Positions 7,012 through 15,523 of a DNA stretch of 30,971 nucleotides are shown in pieces. The first letter of the stretch is position 1. Every line of letters begins with the position of its first letter. The stretch is taken from positions 1 to 30,971 of the forward strand of contig CAZXOP010000010.1 in assembly GCA_964642235.1 (NCBI GenBank), given 5' to 3'. The position numbers were made by a program, and so were the translations under genes. This DNA is from CAYSND01 sp964642235 (GTDB lineage Bacteria > Bacteroidota > Bacteroidia > Bacteroidales > UBA932). The notes beneath the pieces were generated by a model, which saw only the letters and a program-made list of their open reading frames with translations, did no database searches and had not been told where the DNA came from.

Positions 7012-8442
7012 ATGAAAAGGAATATTTTAATTATTGTATTAGCAGCACTTGTAGGTGGATTAACCTCCTATATAGTCGTAAAGTCTAATCAAAAGGGTAA
7101 TAAATCTACATTTGTTTACTCAGATTCTCCAAATAAAGTAAGTAATGTCTCTTTCTCCGGAGAGTTTCCTGATTTTACTTATGCTGCCGAAAAGTCAGTT
7201 CAGGCTGTCGTTTTTGTCAAAGTGGTTAAAAGAAGTGAAGGGAAAATGATACCTCCATCTATACTCGATTATTTTTTCGGCTACGGCGGGCAGTCGCAGC
7301 CCCGTGAACAAATGGGGAGCGGTTCGGGAGTAATAATTACTCCTAACGGGTATATTGCTACCAATAACCATGTTGTTGCAGGTGCTACAGATATTGAAGT
7401 TATGATGGATAACAACAAAACTTTCAAAGCAAATATTATAGGAGCGGACCCTGCAACGGATATTGCACTTCTAAAGATAGATGCAGAGAATCTCCCTACT
7501 ATTCCAATAGGGGATTCGGATGCTTTGAGGTTAGGGGAGTGGGTGCTTGCAATAGGGAGCCCTTATGGTCTTACTTCGACTATTACTGCAGGTATAGTTA
7601 GTGCAAAAGGGCGCTCTATCCCTTCTAATGATGGTGAATATAAGGTAGAATCATTCATTCAGACAGATGCAGCAGTTAACCCTGGAAATAGTGGTGGAGC
7701 ATTGGTAAACACCAAAGGGGAGCTTGTGGGTATTAATACTTCCATTATCTCCAATACAGGCTCTTATGCAGGGTACTCATTTGCAGTTCCTGTGAATATT
7801 ATGAAGAAAATTACAGATGATTTAATTGACTTCGGTACTGTTCAGAGAGCTCTTTTAGGGGTATCAATGCAGGGTATTTCAGACTCCTTTGCTAAGGAGA
7901 ATAACATCAGCACACTTGAAGGGGCATATATAGCTGAAGTGGTAAAAGGGGGAGCAGCAGATAAAGCAGGGATTAGAAAAGGGGATGTATTGGTTAAAAT
8001 TAATTCTGACAGAGTTAAAACACCTGCAGTCGTTCAGGAAAAAATCAATAGTTTCAGACCCGGAGATAAGGTGAAAATCACTGTTCTCAGGGGGACCAAT
8101 GAGGTAGAGATGACCGCTACTCTTATGGGAAAAGAGACACAGGATCTGAACGCTTATAATATGCAGGATAAGATTAACTTATTCGGTGCAGAGCTTGTTC
8201 CAGCCCCTAAGGAAGTTCTCTCTTCTCTCGATATAAAAGGAGGAGTGCAGGTAGCTAAGATAGAGAAAGGGAAAATGCGTGATGCCGGTATAAAACAGGG
8301 TTTTATAATAACTTTTGTAAATAATAATATAGTTTCAACACCTGCCGATGTGGCAGCTATTATAAAAAAATCGAGGCGCTCAGTCTTAATTGAAGGGGTT
8401 TATCCTGACGGATCTCTCTTTTATTATGGTATTGGTTTATAA
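7012..8442 (+). CDS. HtrA/DegP-type periplasmic serine protease with two PDZ domains
   Basis: Envelope quality-control protease that degrades misfolded periplasmic proteins. A membrane or signal segment (5-24) is followed by the trypsin-like domain with the full triad: H120 (NNHVV), D150 (TDIALL) and S227 (GNSGGAL). Two PDZ domains follow, about 278-375 (with GAYIAEVVKGGAADKAGI) and about 385-475 (with GGVQVAKIEKGKMRDAGI). The 476-aa length fits DegP/Do proteases. The ATG at 7012 has an A-rich upstream region and no Shine-Dalgarno. A TATAATTTG sequence at 6969-6977 is a possible, non-canonical -7 element. It precedes rpoD by 53 bp, but rpoD has its own promoter. Confidence 0.95.
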   Translation: MKRNILIIVLAALVGGLTSYIVVKSNQKGNKSTFVYSDSPNKVSNVSFSGEFPDFTYAAEKSVQAVVFVKVVKRSEGKMIPPSILDYFFGYGGQSQPREQMGSGSGVIITPNGYIATNNHVVAGATDIEVMMDNNKTFKANIIGADPATDIALLKIDAENLPTIPIGDSDALRLGEWVLAIGSPYGLTSTITAGIVSAKGRSIPSNDGEYKVESFIQTDAAVNPGNSGGALVNTKGELVGINTSIISNTGSYAGYSFAVPVNIMKKITDDLIDFGTVQRALLGVSMQGISDSFAKENNISTLEGAYIAEVVKGGAADKAGIRKGDVLVKINSDRVKTPAVVQEKINSFRPGDKVKITVLRGTNEVEMTATLMGKETQDLNAYNMQDKINLFGAELVPAPKEVLSSLDIKGGVQVAKIEKGKMRDAGIKQGFIITFVNNNIVSTPADVAAIIKKSRRSVLIEGVYPDGSLFYYGIGL

Positions 8443-8471
8443 AAAATATCTGTTTTTTATAATTAAAATGC

Positions 8472-8479
8472 TATATTTG
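8472..8479 (+). promoter_or_regulatory. -7 box (TATATTTG) of rpoD
   Basis: Exact TAnnTTTG followed by C, 16 bp before the rpoD ATG. Transcription would start near 8484-8486. The sigma factor encoded downstream is expected to recognise this element, so the gene is probably autoregulated. Confidence 0.55.
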
Positions 8480-8495
8480 CATCCAATTCAATTAT

Positions 8496-9356
8496 ATGAG
8501 ACAGCTAAAGATAACTAAATCAATCACCAATAGGGAGAGTGCATCTCTCGATAAGTATTTGCAAGAAATTGGTAGAGAGGAACTTATAACAGTCGAAGAT
8601 GAGGTAGAATTAGCACAGAGAATTAGAAAAGGGGACCAGGAGGCTCTCGAAAAACTTACTCGAGCTAATCTGCGTTTCGTGGTTTCTGTTGCAAAACAGT
8701 ATCAAAATCAAGGGCTATCTCTTCCTGACTTAATAAATGAAGAGAACCTTGGTCTTATTAAGGCTGCTGAGAAATTCGATGAGACAAGAGGTTTTAAGTT
8801 TATCTCTTATGCTGTATGGTGGATTAGACAATCCATCCTACAGGCACTTGCAGAACAGTCGAGAATTGTCAGACTCCCTCTGAATCAGGTAGGTTCATTA
8901 AATAAAATCAATAAGGCACTTTCCAAATTCGAGCAAGAAAATGAGAGAATGCCCTCACCTGATGAACTTTCCGAGATATTGGATATCCCACGAGACAAGA
9001 TAGCAGATACTCTTAGAGTGTCAGGTCGCCATGTCTCTGTGGATGCCCCATTTGTGGATGGAGAGGATAATAGTCTTCTCGATGTTCTCCCTAATACCGA
9101 CTCTCCAAATGCCGATAGAGGGCTTGTAAATGAATCTCTAAATAAAGAGATTGAGAGAGCTTTATCAACACTTACCGAGAGGGAGAGAGATATTATTAAG
9201 GATTTCTTCGGTATTGGCACCCCTGAAATGACGCTTGAAGAGATTGGGGAGAAGTTCGGTCTTACCCGTGAAAGAGTACGCCAGATTAAAGAGAAAGCTA
9301 TCCGAAGATTAAGGCATAGTAACAGAAGCAAGCTTCTAAAGAGCTACTTGGGCTAA
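8496..9356 (+). CDS. rpoD: Primary sigma factor of RNA polymerase (RpoD/SigA type)
   Basis: Housekeeping sigma-70 of the compact Bacteroidota type (286 aa, no region 1.1). Region 1.2 lies about 17-50; region 2 spans about 54-123, with GFKFISYAVWWIRQSI (99-114) covering the -7 recognition and melting helices; region 3 about 135-205; region 4 about 215-280, with the helix-turn-helix TLEEIGEKFGLTRERVRQI (246-264). One oddity is E83 in NEEN (81-84), where nearly all primary sigmas have NEGN or QEGN; the change sits in region 2.2, which contacts the beta-prime clamp. Length and intact regions 2 and 4 mark it as the principal sigma rather than an ECF factor. Confidence 0.96.
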   Translation: MRQLKITKSITNRESASLDKYLQEIGREELITVEDEVELAQRIRKGDQEALEKLTRANLRFVVSVAKQYQNQGLSLPDLINEENLGLIKAAEKFDETRGFKFISYAVWWIRQSILQALAEQSRIVRLPLNQVGSLNKINKALSKFEQENERMPSPDELSEILDIPRDKIADTLRVSGRHVSVDAPFVDGEDNSLLDVLPNTDSPNADRGLVNESLNKEIERALSTLTERERDIIKDFFGIGTPEMTLEEIGEKFGLTRERVRQIKEKAIRRLRHSNRSKLLKSYLG

Positions 9357-9381
9357 AATTCACTTCTATAACATAATATTT

Positions 9382-11484
9382 ATGAAAAAATTATTATTTT
9401 CTGTAATCCTTGCAGGACTTATGATTACATTATCAAACTGTAAACAAGAGACAAATCCCCTTCTAATGAAGTGGAAAACCCCTTTCGGAGTCCCTCCGTT
9501 TGAACAAGTGCTCCCAGAGCATTATATGCCTGCCTTTATTGAGGCAATGGCACAGCATAACGCCGAAATTGATAAAATTGTCAATAATAAGGCAACCCCT
9601 AATTTTAAAAATACTATTCTCGCTTTTGATAACTCCGGTGAGCTTTTGACTAAAGTCGGGATCGTTTTTGGCTCTAATGCGGGAGTTAAAACTAATGATG
9701 AGATCATGGGTATTGCTCGTGAACTCTCACCCCTTAGAAGCAAACACTTCAATGAGATTAACCTCAATGAGGGACTTTTTGCAAGAGTAAAAGCTGTCTA
9801 TGAGAAGAGAAATGACTCAGGACTTGATGAAGATCAAGTGAGACTTGTAGAGGAGATTTATAAGGACTTTGAACGTTCAGGTGCAAATCTTCCAAGTGAT
9901 AAAAAAGAGGAGCTTAAAGCTTTAAATACTAAGATTGCTGACCTTCAACTCCGTTTTGGTCAGAACTTAGTTAAAGAGACCGCTGCCTTTACGCTGGTGA
10001 TAGATAACGAGAAAGACCTTGCCGGTCTTGGAGAGTCACAGATCTCTGAAGCAGCCTCAAGAGCTGCTGCAAAAGGGATGGAGGGAAAATGGATCTTTGG
10101 ACTTGATAACCCAAGTATTATCCCTTTCCTTCAGTTTAGTTCAAATGCAACTTTACGAGACAAGATGCTGAAAGGGTATCTTAATCGCTGTAATAACAAT
10201 AATAGTGAAGATAATAAAGAGATAATAAAAGAGCTTGTCTCTTGCCGTCTTCAGAAAGCAAACCTTTTAGGATATACTACTTTTGCTGACTATGTATTAG
10301 AAGATAGGATGGCAGGAACTCCACAGGCTGTATATGAACTTTTAGATCAACTTTGGACCCCTGCGCTTAATTCAGCAAAGAATGAATTAAAAGATATGAG
10401 TGAGATAGCTAAGAAAGAGGGGAATAAAAAGACTCTTGAAGCATCCGACTGGAGATACTATTTCGAAAAAGCTTTAAGCGATAAATTCCAGATTAGCGAA
10501 GATCAGTTAAGACCTTATTTCAAGATTGAAAATGTTAGAGATGGAATTTTCTATGTAGCAAATAAGCTATATGGTATTACTTTCACTCAGATAAATAATG
10601 TTCCACTTCCACACCCAGAGGCTATTGCTTTTGAGTGTAAAGAGGCTGATGGTACCCATATCGGACTCCTCTTTATGGATATGTTTGCCCGTCCGGGTGA
10701 AAAGAGTGGTGGTGCTTGGTGTAGTAGCTATCGTGAACAAGGCTATAAAAACGGGAAGCGTATAGCTCCACTTGTAACCATCGTTGGTAACTTTACAAGA
10801 CCTGTTGGGGACAAACCCGCTCTTCTTAGTTCAGATGAAGTAAATACCTTCTTCCATGAGTTCGGACATGCACTTCACGGACTATTCCAGGATGTTAAAT
10901 ACTACGGTATCTCAAATGTTAAGAGAGATTTCGTAGAGCTCCCCTCACAAATTATGGAGCATTGGGCATTTGAGCCAGAAGTATTAAATGTTTATGCTAA
11001 ACATTATGAGACCGGTGAAGTTATCCCTGCTGAACTTGTGGATAAACTGGATAAATCAGGTAAATACGGACAGGGATTCGCCACAGTAGAGTATCTTGCT
11101 GCATCATACCTCGATATGGATTATCATGTGCTCTCAACCATCCCTGCTGACTTGGATGTATTAGCTTTCGAAGCTAAAGTACTCTCTGACAGAGGACTTA
11201 TAAACCAGATTCCTCCTCGTTACAGATCTACTTACTTTAGTCATACTATGGGTGGTGGTTATACTGCAGGATATTACAGCTATATCTGGGCAGAAGTTCT
11301 TGACTGCGATGCTTATCAGGCATTCGTTGAGACAGGAGATATTTTTAATCAAGATGTCGCATATAAATTCAGACATGAAATCCTTTCAAGGGGTGGAGAG
11401 AAAGATAATATGGAACTCTATCTTAATTTCAGGGGAAGAAAACCCGAAATAGCTCCGTTACTCAAAAACAGAGGACTTGAGTAG
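9382..11484 (+). CDS. M3-family metallopeptidase (peptidyl-dipeptidase Dcp-like), lipoprotein
   Basis: Zinc oligopeptidase of the thimet/Dcp family, which trims short peptides. The zinc site is HEFGHALH (H492, E493, H496) with the third ligand E519 in VELPSQ. The 700-aa length is normal. An N-terminal lipoprotein signal (MKKLLFSVILAG...LSNC, C20) predicts lipid anchoring outside the inner membrane, as in many Bacteroidota Dcp proteins. The conserved C-terminal AGYYSYIWAEVLD segment is intact. It follows rpoD by 25 bp with no clear promoter of its own, and its stop overlaps the symporter start by one base, suggesting peptide breakdown coupled to amino-acid uptake. Dcp and OpdA-type activities cannot be separated by sequence alone. 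Confidence 0.94.
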   Translation: MKKLLFSVILAGLMITLSNCKQETNPLLMKWKTPFGVPPFEQVLPEHYMPAFIEAMAQHNAEIDKIVNNKATPNFKNTILAFDNSGELLTKVGIVFGSNAGVKTNDEIMGIARELSPLRSKHFNEINLNEGLFARVKAVYEKRNDSGLDEDQVRLVEEIYKDFERSGANLPSDKKEELKALNTKIADLQLRFGQNLVKETAAFTLVIDNEKDLAGLGESQISEAASRAAAKGMEGKWIFGLDNPSIIPFLQFSSNATLRDKMLKGYLNRCNNNNSEDNKEIIKELVSCRLQKANLLGYTTFADYVLEDRMAGTPQAVYELLDQLWTPALNSAKNELKDMSEIAKKEGNKKTLEASDWRYYFEKALSDKFQISEDQLRPYFKIENVRDGIFYVANKLYGITFTQINNVPLPHPEAIAFECKEADGTHIGLLFMDMFARPGEKSGGAWCSSYREQGYKNGKRIAPLVTIVGNFTRPVGDKPALLSSDEVNTFFHEFGHALHGLFQDVKYYGISNVKRDFVELPSQIMEHWAFEPEVLNVYAKHYETGEVIPAELVDKLDKSGKYGQGFATVEYLAASYLDMDYHVLSTIPADLDVLAFEAKVLSDRGLINQIPPRYRSTYFSHTMGGGYTAGYYSYIWAEVLDCDAYQAFVETGDIFNQDVAYKFRHEILSRGGEKDNMELYLNFRGRKPEIAPLLKNRGLE

Positions 11485-12857
11485 TGGCTCCATTTTGGCA
11501 AGCAATAAGTAATGGGATAACCGCAGTAAGTGATTTTGTCTGCGGTTATCCTCTTTTTATTCTACTTGTAGGGGGTGGACTCTTCTTCCTTATCTATTCC
11601 CGCTTCGTACCTTTAAGATATTACGGAAGGGCAATAAAAGCTCTTCGGGTGAAGGAAGAGGGGGCAGCAGGGCAGATAAGTTCTTTTGAAGCCCTTTCAA
11701 GTGCAATAGCTGCCACAGTGGGAATGGGGAATATCGCAGGGGTGGCAATAGCTCTCTCCATTGGGGGACCGGGAGCTATCTTCTGGATGTGGGTTAGTGC
11801 GGTGGTAGGAATGGCTACAAAGTTTTTTGAAGGAACGCTTGCGGTTATGTTTAAAGGGAAAGATGATAAAGGGGAGGTACAAGGGGGACCAATGTATATG
11901 ATAACCACCGGTCTTGGTCCAAAATGGAAACCAATGGCTCTCTTCTTCTCCATATTCGGTCTTATAGGGACCCTCTGCTTAATGCAGTCCAATCAACTAA
12001 CTGAGGCACTTACAACAGTATTTGTAGCCCCGGAAGAGAATACATTGATGCTGAGGTTTATTATAGGGGTGGTCATTTGTATTATTGTCTCTGTGGTAAT
12101 ACTTGGAGGAATCCAAAGAATTTCGAAAGTCTCCACGAAGATAGTTCCTGCCATGGTAGGACTCTATTTTTTATTGGTACTCTATATAATAGTTACCCAT
12201 CTTAGTGCAGTTCCGGAGGTTTTTGCCTCTATATTCAGGGAGGCTTTTACAGTTAGGGCAGGAGTTGGAGGAGGTATAGCAGGACTTCTGACCGTGGCAC
12301 TTGTGGGGGTTAGGAGGGCGGCTTTGGTAAATGAGGCAGGGGTAGGTACCGCTTCTATGATGCATGGAGCATCTAAAAACTCCGAGCCTGTCAGAGAGGG
12401 TTTGGTGGCTATGATAGGTCCCTCTATAGATTCCGGACTTGTCTGCACTCTTACTGCAATAGCCATATTAATTCAGAAAGATTTAATCCCTATGGGGGGA
12501 GGAATGGGGTCGGCAGAGGGTTTAAGAGTGGCTATTAATGCCTTTGATGCCTCGATACCGGGTGTCGGGAAATACCTACTTCTCCTTATGGCAATAATTT
12601 TTGCTTTCTCCACGATGTTCTCTTATTCGTATTACGGGCAGAAATGTACAAGTTATCTTTTTGGCTCCAAATATGCCAAATACTATAACTACTTCTTCCT
12701 TGCAATGCTTATAGTGGCTGCTATGATTCCATTAAGAACAGTGGTGGGAGTCATCGACCTTGCTTATGCCCTTATGGCATTCCCTACCATGATAACACTC
12801 TTTATCCTCTCCCCACATGTAAAACGGGAGATGAAGAAATTTTTCGCAAAACATTAA
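11484..12857 (+). CDS. AGCS-family sodium:alanine/glycine symporter
   Basis: Inner-membrane transporter that couples sodium entry to uptake of small amino acids such as alanine or glycine. Family signatures are SSFEALSSAIAATVGMGNIAG (66-86), GGPGAIFWMW (94-103) and GGPMYMI (134-140), with multiple membrane helices over 457 aa. The start is GTG at 11484 within TAGTG, overlapping the M3 peptidase stop by one base; no ATG occurs before the conserved first helix, so this start is needed. Translation is probably coupled to the peptidase. The gene ends convergent with the ORF6N gene, with 40 bp between and no obvious terminator hairpin. Confidence 0.95.
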   Translation: MAPFWQAISNGITAVSDFVCGYPLFILLVGGGLFFLIYSRFVPLRYYGRAIKALRVKEEGAAGQISSFEALSSAIAATVGMGNIAGVAIALSIGGPGAIFWMWVSAVVGMATKFFEGTLAVMFKGKDDKGEVQGGPMYMITTGLGPKWKPMALFFSIFGLIGTLCLMQSNQLTEALTTVFVAPEENTLMLRFIIGVVICIIVSVVILGGIQRISKVSTKIVPAMVGLYFLLVLYIIVTHLSAVPEVFASIFREAFTVRAGVGGGIAGLLTVALVGVRRAALVNEAGVGTASMMHGASKNSEPVREGLVAMIGPSIDSGLVCTLTAIAILIQKDLIPMGGGMGSAEGLRVAINAFDASIPGVGKYLLLLMAIIFAFSTMFSYSYYGQKCTSYLFGSKYAKYYNYFFLAMLIVAAMIPLRTVVGVIDLAYALMAFPTMITLFILSPHVKREMKKFFAKH

Positions 12858-12897
12858 GTTGGGGGTAGATTACTGTTCAAGCCAGTTTAAATAAATT

Positions 12898-13464
12898 TTA
12901 ATCGCCTGTAGGTATTTTATATCCTATTTGTTCTCTTTTTGTGATAGTTGGTAGTTTGATGGATAACTCAGCTATTGCGATGTAAATATTATCTATCTCT
13001 TTCCTAAAATCTTCCGAGAGATCATTAATTGCTTCTAAATTAGTGTCATAATTACTCTCTAAAAGTTTTATTTTAGCACGTAACTCAGAAAGTTCTACTG
13101 AGACTAAAGAGGTAGAATTAATATATTGGCGCATCTGTACGAAAGCATCCATTATATTAATACTTACTTGAATAGCTATTTTACTCCTTAATATAGCTGC
13201 TAACATAGAGACTCCCTGTTCAGTGAAAGCGTACGGAAGATGACGAGAACCGCCCCAACTTGGTCTTCCATTTTGGAATATCAAGAATTCTTCATTAGTA
13301 AGCTGAAACATAAATCTTTCAGGAAATCTCTCTATATTTCTTTTAACGGCTTTATTTAGATTCCCTGTTGTTACTTGATATAATTCCGCCAGGTCGCTAT
13401 CAAGCATAATGCGACTACCGCGTACCTCATATATCATACTTTGGATGTTTTGTATTATTTCCAT
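12898..13464 (-). CDS. ORF6N-domain protein
   Basis: The first half (about 10-95) is an ORF6N domain, recognised by IYEVRGSRIMLDSDLAELYQV, NKAVKRNIERFPERFMFQLT and the later LPYAFTEQGVSMLAAILRS pattern. These DNA-binding-like modules, related to KilA-N, are common in phages and mobile elements and in scattered chromosomal genes of Bacteroidota. The second half (about 120-165) is Leu/Glu/Lys-rich and probably coiled coil. It is 188 aa and lacks any catalytic domain. The gene uses CGC, CGT and GGC codons more than its neighbours, which favour AGA, AGG and GGG, and it stands alone, opposite in strand to both neighbours. This hints at acquisition by transfer. Target and role are unknown. Confidence 0.88.
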   Translation of the reverse strand: MEIIQNIQSMIYEVRGSRIMLDSDLAELYQVTTGNLNKAVKRNIERFPERFMFQLTNEEFLIFQNGRPSWGGSRHLPYAFTEQGVSMLAAILRSKIAIQVSINIMDAFVQMRQYINSTSLVSVELSELRAKIKLLESNYDTNLEAINDLSEDFRKEIDNIYIAIAELSIKLPTITKREQIGYKIPTGD

Positions 13465-13565
13465 TATATTCGTGTTTTAGTGTTGAGATATAAAATTACA
13501 TAAATCACATTTATGAAAGCAGTTTCCTTAAAAGGAGATGTGTTTTTTTTATGAATTTATAAAAT

Positions 13566-13588
13566 AGCTAAAATTTTAAATTTTTGCT
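13566..13588. repeat. 23-bp palindrome
   Basis: Arms of 11 bp (starting AGCTAAAATTT and ending AAATTTTTGCT) are inverted copies with one mismatch around a single central T. It is not followed by a U tract, so a terminator is unlikely. An operator is possible, but its composition is so AT-rich that chance cannot be excluded. Confidence 0.4.
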
Positions 13589-13684
13589 TATTGGGTGTAC
13601 TTGGGCTTTATGCAATAGGGATATGTTCCATAGGTGTATTATAATAATACTTTGTAAGTGAAATATAAGTTCTGAAAAAATGTG

Positions 13685-13692
13685 TACTTTTG
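13685..13692 (+). promoter_or_regulatory. -7 box (TACTTTTG) of argS
   Basis: Exact TAnnTTTG 45 bp upstream of the argS ATG. The predicted leader of about 38-40 bases is A-rich, as is usual for well-translated Bacteroidota genes without Shine-Dalgarno. No -33 TTTG at the normal spacing. Confidence 0.5.
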
Positions 13693-13737
13693 TAGATTAG
13701 TGAGGTTTATATAGAAAATAGAAAAATAGAATAAAAG

Positions 13738-15519
13738 ATGAATCCTGAAGTTTTTATTACGGAAAAAGTTAAAGAGGCTCTTAAGGCCATTTATAATCTC
13801 TCAGATGACTCTGTCCAAATACAGATTCAGACCACTCGTAAAGAGTTTGAGGGGGATGTAACTGCTGTGGTTTTTCCATTCCTTAAACTTTCAAGAAAAT
13901 CTCCTGAAGCAACTGCTGAGGAGTTAGGTGCTTATCTTTTAGAGCATAATTCTGAAATAGAGAAGTATAATGTGGTGAAAGGGTTTTTGAATATAAAGTT
14001 TACTAAAGAGTTTTGGAATACTCTTTTTACAGAGATCTCTTCTACTGCCGAGTTTGGGCGACACCCTTCAAATGGTAAGACAGTTATGGTGGAGTACTCA
14101 TCACCAAATACCAATAAACCTCTCCATTTAGGACATATTCGTAACAATCTACTCGGATGGTCTGTCTCCAGGCTACTTGAAGAGTATGGGTATAGGGTTC
14201 TAAAGGTAAATTTAGTAAATGACCGCGGTATTCATATCTGTAAGTCGATGCTTGCCTGGCTTAAGGTAGGCAAAGGGGATACCCCCGCCTCTTCAGGTAA
14301 AAAGGGGGATCATCTGGTAGGGGAGTATTATGTTATTTTTAACAATATGCTTCGCAATGAGGTGGAGACTCTTATAGCTTCGGGGGTGACTAAAGAGGAG
14401 GCTGAAAAGTCTGCGCCTATAATGAAAGAGGCTCAGGAGATGCTTCTAAAATGGGAGCAGGGAGATAAAGAGGTAATCGAACTCTGGAAAAAGATGAACG
14501 GGTGGGTATATGATGGGTTCGATATTACTTATAAAAATTTAGGTATCTCTTTTGACAAGACCTACTATGAATCTCAAACCTATCTCCTTGGAAAACAGTT
14601 GGTGGAGGAGGGGCTTAAAAAGGGTATATTTGAGAGGGAGGAGGATGGTTCTGTATGGTGTGATCTTACCTCTGAAGGTTTAGATAGAAAACTTCTTCTT
14701 CGAGGTGATGGCACCTCTGTCTATATGACACAGGATTTGGGGACAGCCCACCAGAGGTTTTCAGAATATGATTTGAATGAGCATATCTATGTCGTGGGGA
14801 ATGAGCAGAATTATCATTTCCAAGTTCTTAAACTTATTCTAAAAAAACTCGGTTTCGAGTGGTATGATAGGATATATCACCTCTCTTACGGTATGGTCGA
14901 GTTACCGGAAGGGAAGATGAAGTCACGTGAAGGGACTGTGGTGGATGCTGACGATTTAATCGAAAAAATGTATAATACTGCTAAGGAGACCTCAATGGAA
15001 CTTGGCAAACTTGAAAATATGACCACAGAGGAGCAAGATGCCCTCTTTAACATGCTCGGACTTGGTGCTCTAAAATACTTTATGATTAAAGTCGATCCTA
15101 AGAAGACTATGCTCTTCGATCCTAAGGAGTCAATAGATTTTAATGGGAATACAGGTCCATTTATTCAATATACACACGCAAGGATTAAATCTATTCTAAG
15201 AAAGGGGGGCGAATCAGGGTATCCGAAGGGGGTATTTCCATCAGAGGGAGTTAATGAAAAAGAGATAGAGCTAATTAAACTTCTGAATACCTATCCTGTC
15301 AGGATTCGCGAAGGGGCAGAGGCACACTCCCCGGCTGTAATAGCTAATTATGCATATGAACTTGCTAAAGAGTTTAACCAATATTATCACGAAGTAACTA
15401 TTCTTAAGGAGGAGGATGCATCTATAAGGGGAGGAAGGCTTCTTCTTATAGAAAATATAGCCTCTGTTCTCTCTAAAGCTATGTCTATTCTTGGGATTAC
15501 ACTCCCTGAAAGGATGTAA
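13738..15519 (+). CDS. argS: Arginyl-tRNA synthetase
   Basis: Class I synthetase that charges tRNA-Arg. The N-terminal additional domain (about 1-110) is followed by the catalytic core with SSPNTNKPLHLGHIRNN (121-137; the HIGH motif is HLGH 130-133) and the KMSKS-equivalent KMKSREG (393-399). The C-terminal anticodon-binding DALR domain ends with SKAMSILGITLPERM, the usual finish for ArgS. The length of 593 aa is normal. It is followed after 4 bp by the radical SAM gene, so the two are probably co-transcribed. Confidence 0.97.
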   Translation: MNPEVFITEKVKEALKAIYNLSDDSVQIQIQTTRKEFEGDVTAVVFPFLKLSRKSPEATAEELGAYLLEHNSEIEKYNVVKGFLNIKFTKEFWNTLFTEISSTAEFGRHPSNGKTVMVEYSSPNTNKPLHLGHIRNNLLGWSVSRLLEEYGYRVLKVNLVNDRGIHICKSMLAWLKVGKGDTPASSGKKGDHLVGEYYVIFNNMLRNEVETLIASGVTKEEAEKSAPIMKEAQEMLLKWEQGDKEVIELWKKMNGWVYDGFDITYKNLGISFDKTYYESQTYLLGKQLVEEGLKKGIFEREEDGSVWCDLTSEGLDRKLLLRGDGTSVYMTQDLGTAHQRFSEYDLNEHIYVVGNEQNYHFQVLKLILKKLGFEWYDRIYHLSYGMVELPEGKMKSREGTVVDADDLIEKMYNTAKETSMELGKLENMTTEEQDALFNMLGLGALKYFMIKVDPKKTMLFDPKESIDFNGNTGPFIQYTHARIKSILRKGGESGYPKGVFPSEGVNEKEIELIKLLNTYPVRIREGAEAHSPAVIANYAYELAKEFNQYYHEVTILKEEDASIRGGRLLLIENIASVLSKAMSILGITLPERM

Positions 15520-15523
15520 CAAG

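Larger units (their letters stand above)
13465..13737. other. AT-rich spacer between the ORF6N gene and argS
   Basis: A 273-bp non-coding stretch with no open frame of note and no tRNA. It contains a 23-bp palindrome (13566-13588), a small TCCTT-AA-AAGGA inverted repeat near 13535 followed by a run of eight T, the argS -7 box (13685-13692), and an A-rich leader with three near-copies of ATAGAAA just before argS. No TAnnTTTG box is seen for the ORF6N gene on the minus strand. Confidence 0.6.

Noticed and set aside
13700..13737. Three near-copies of ATAGAAA before argS as a tandem repeat element
   Set aside because: Too short and simple; an A-rich leader is normal for translation starts in this group.
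15491..15523. TTG start extending the YgiQ-type protein by 11 residues
   Set aside because: It lies inside argS, and the ATG at 15524 just after the argS stop is a normal start.
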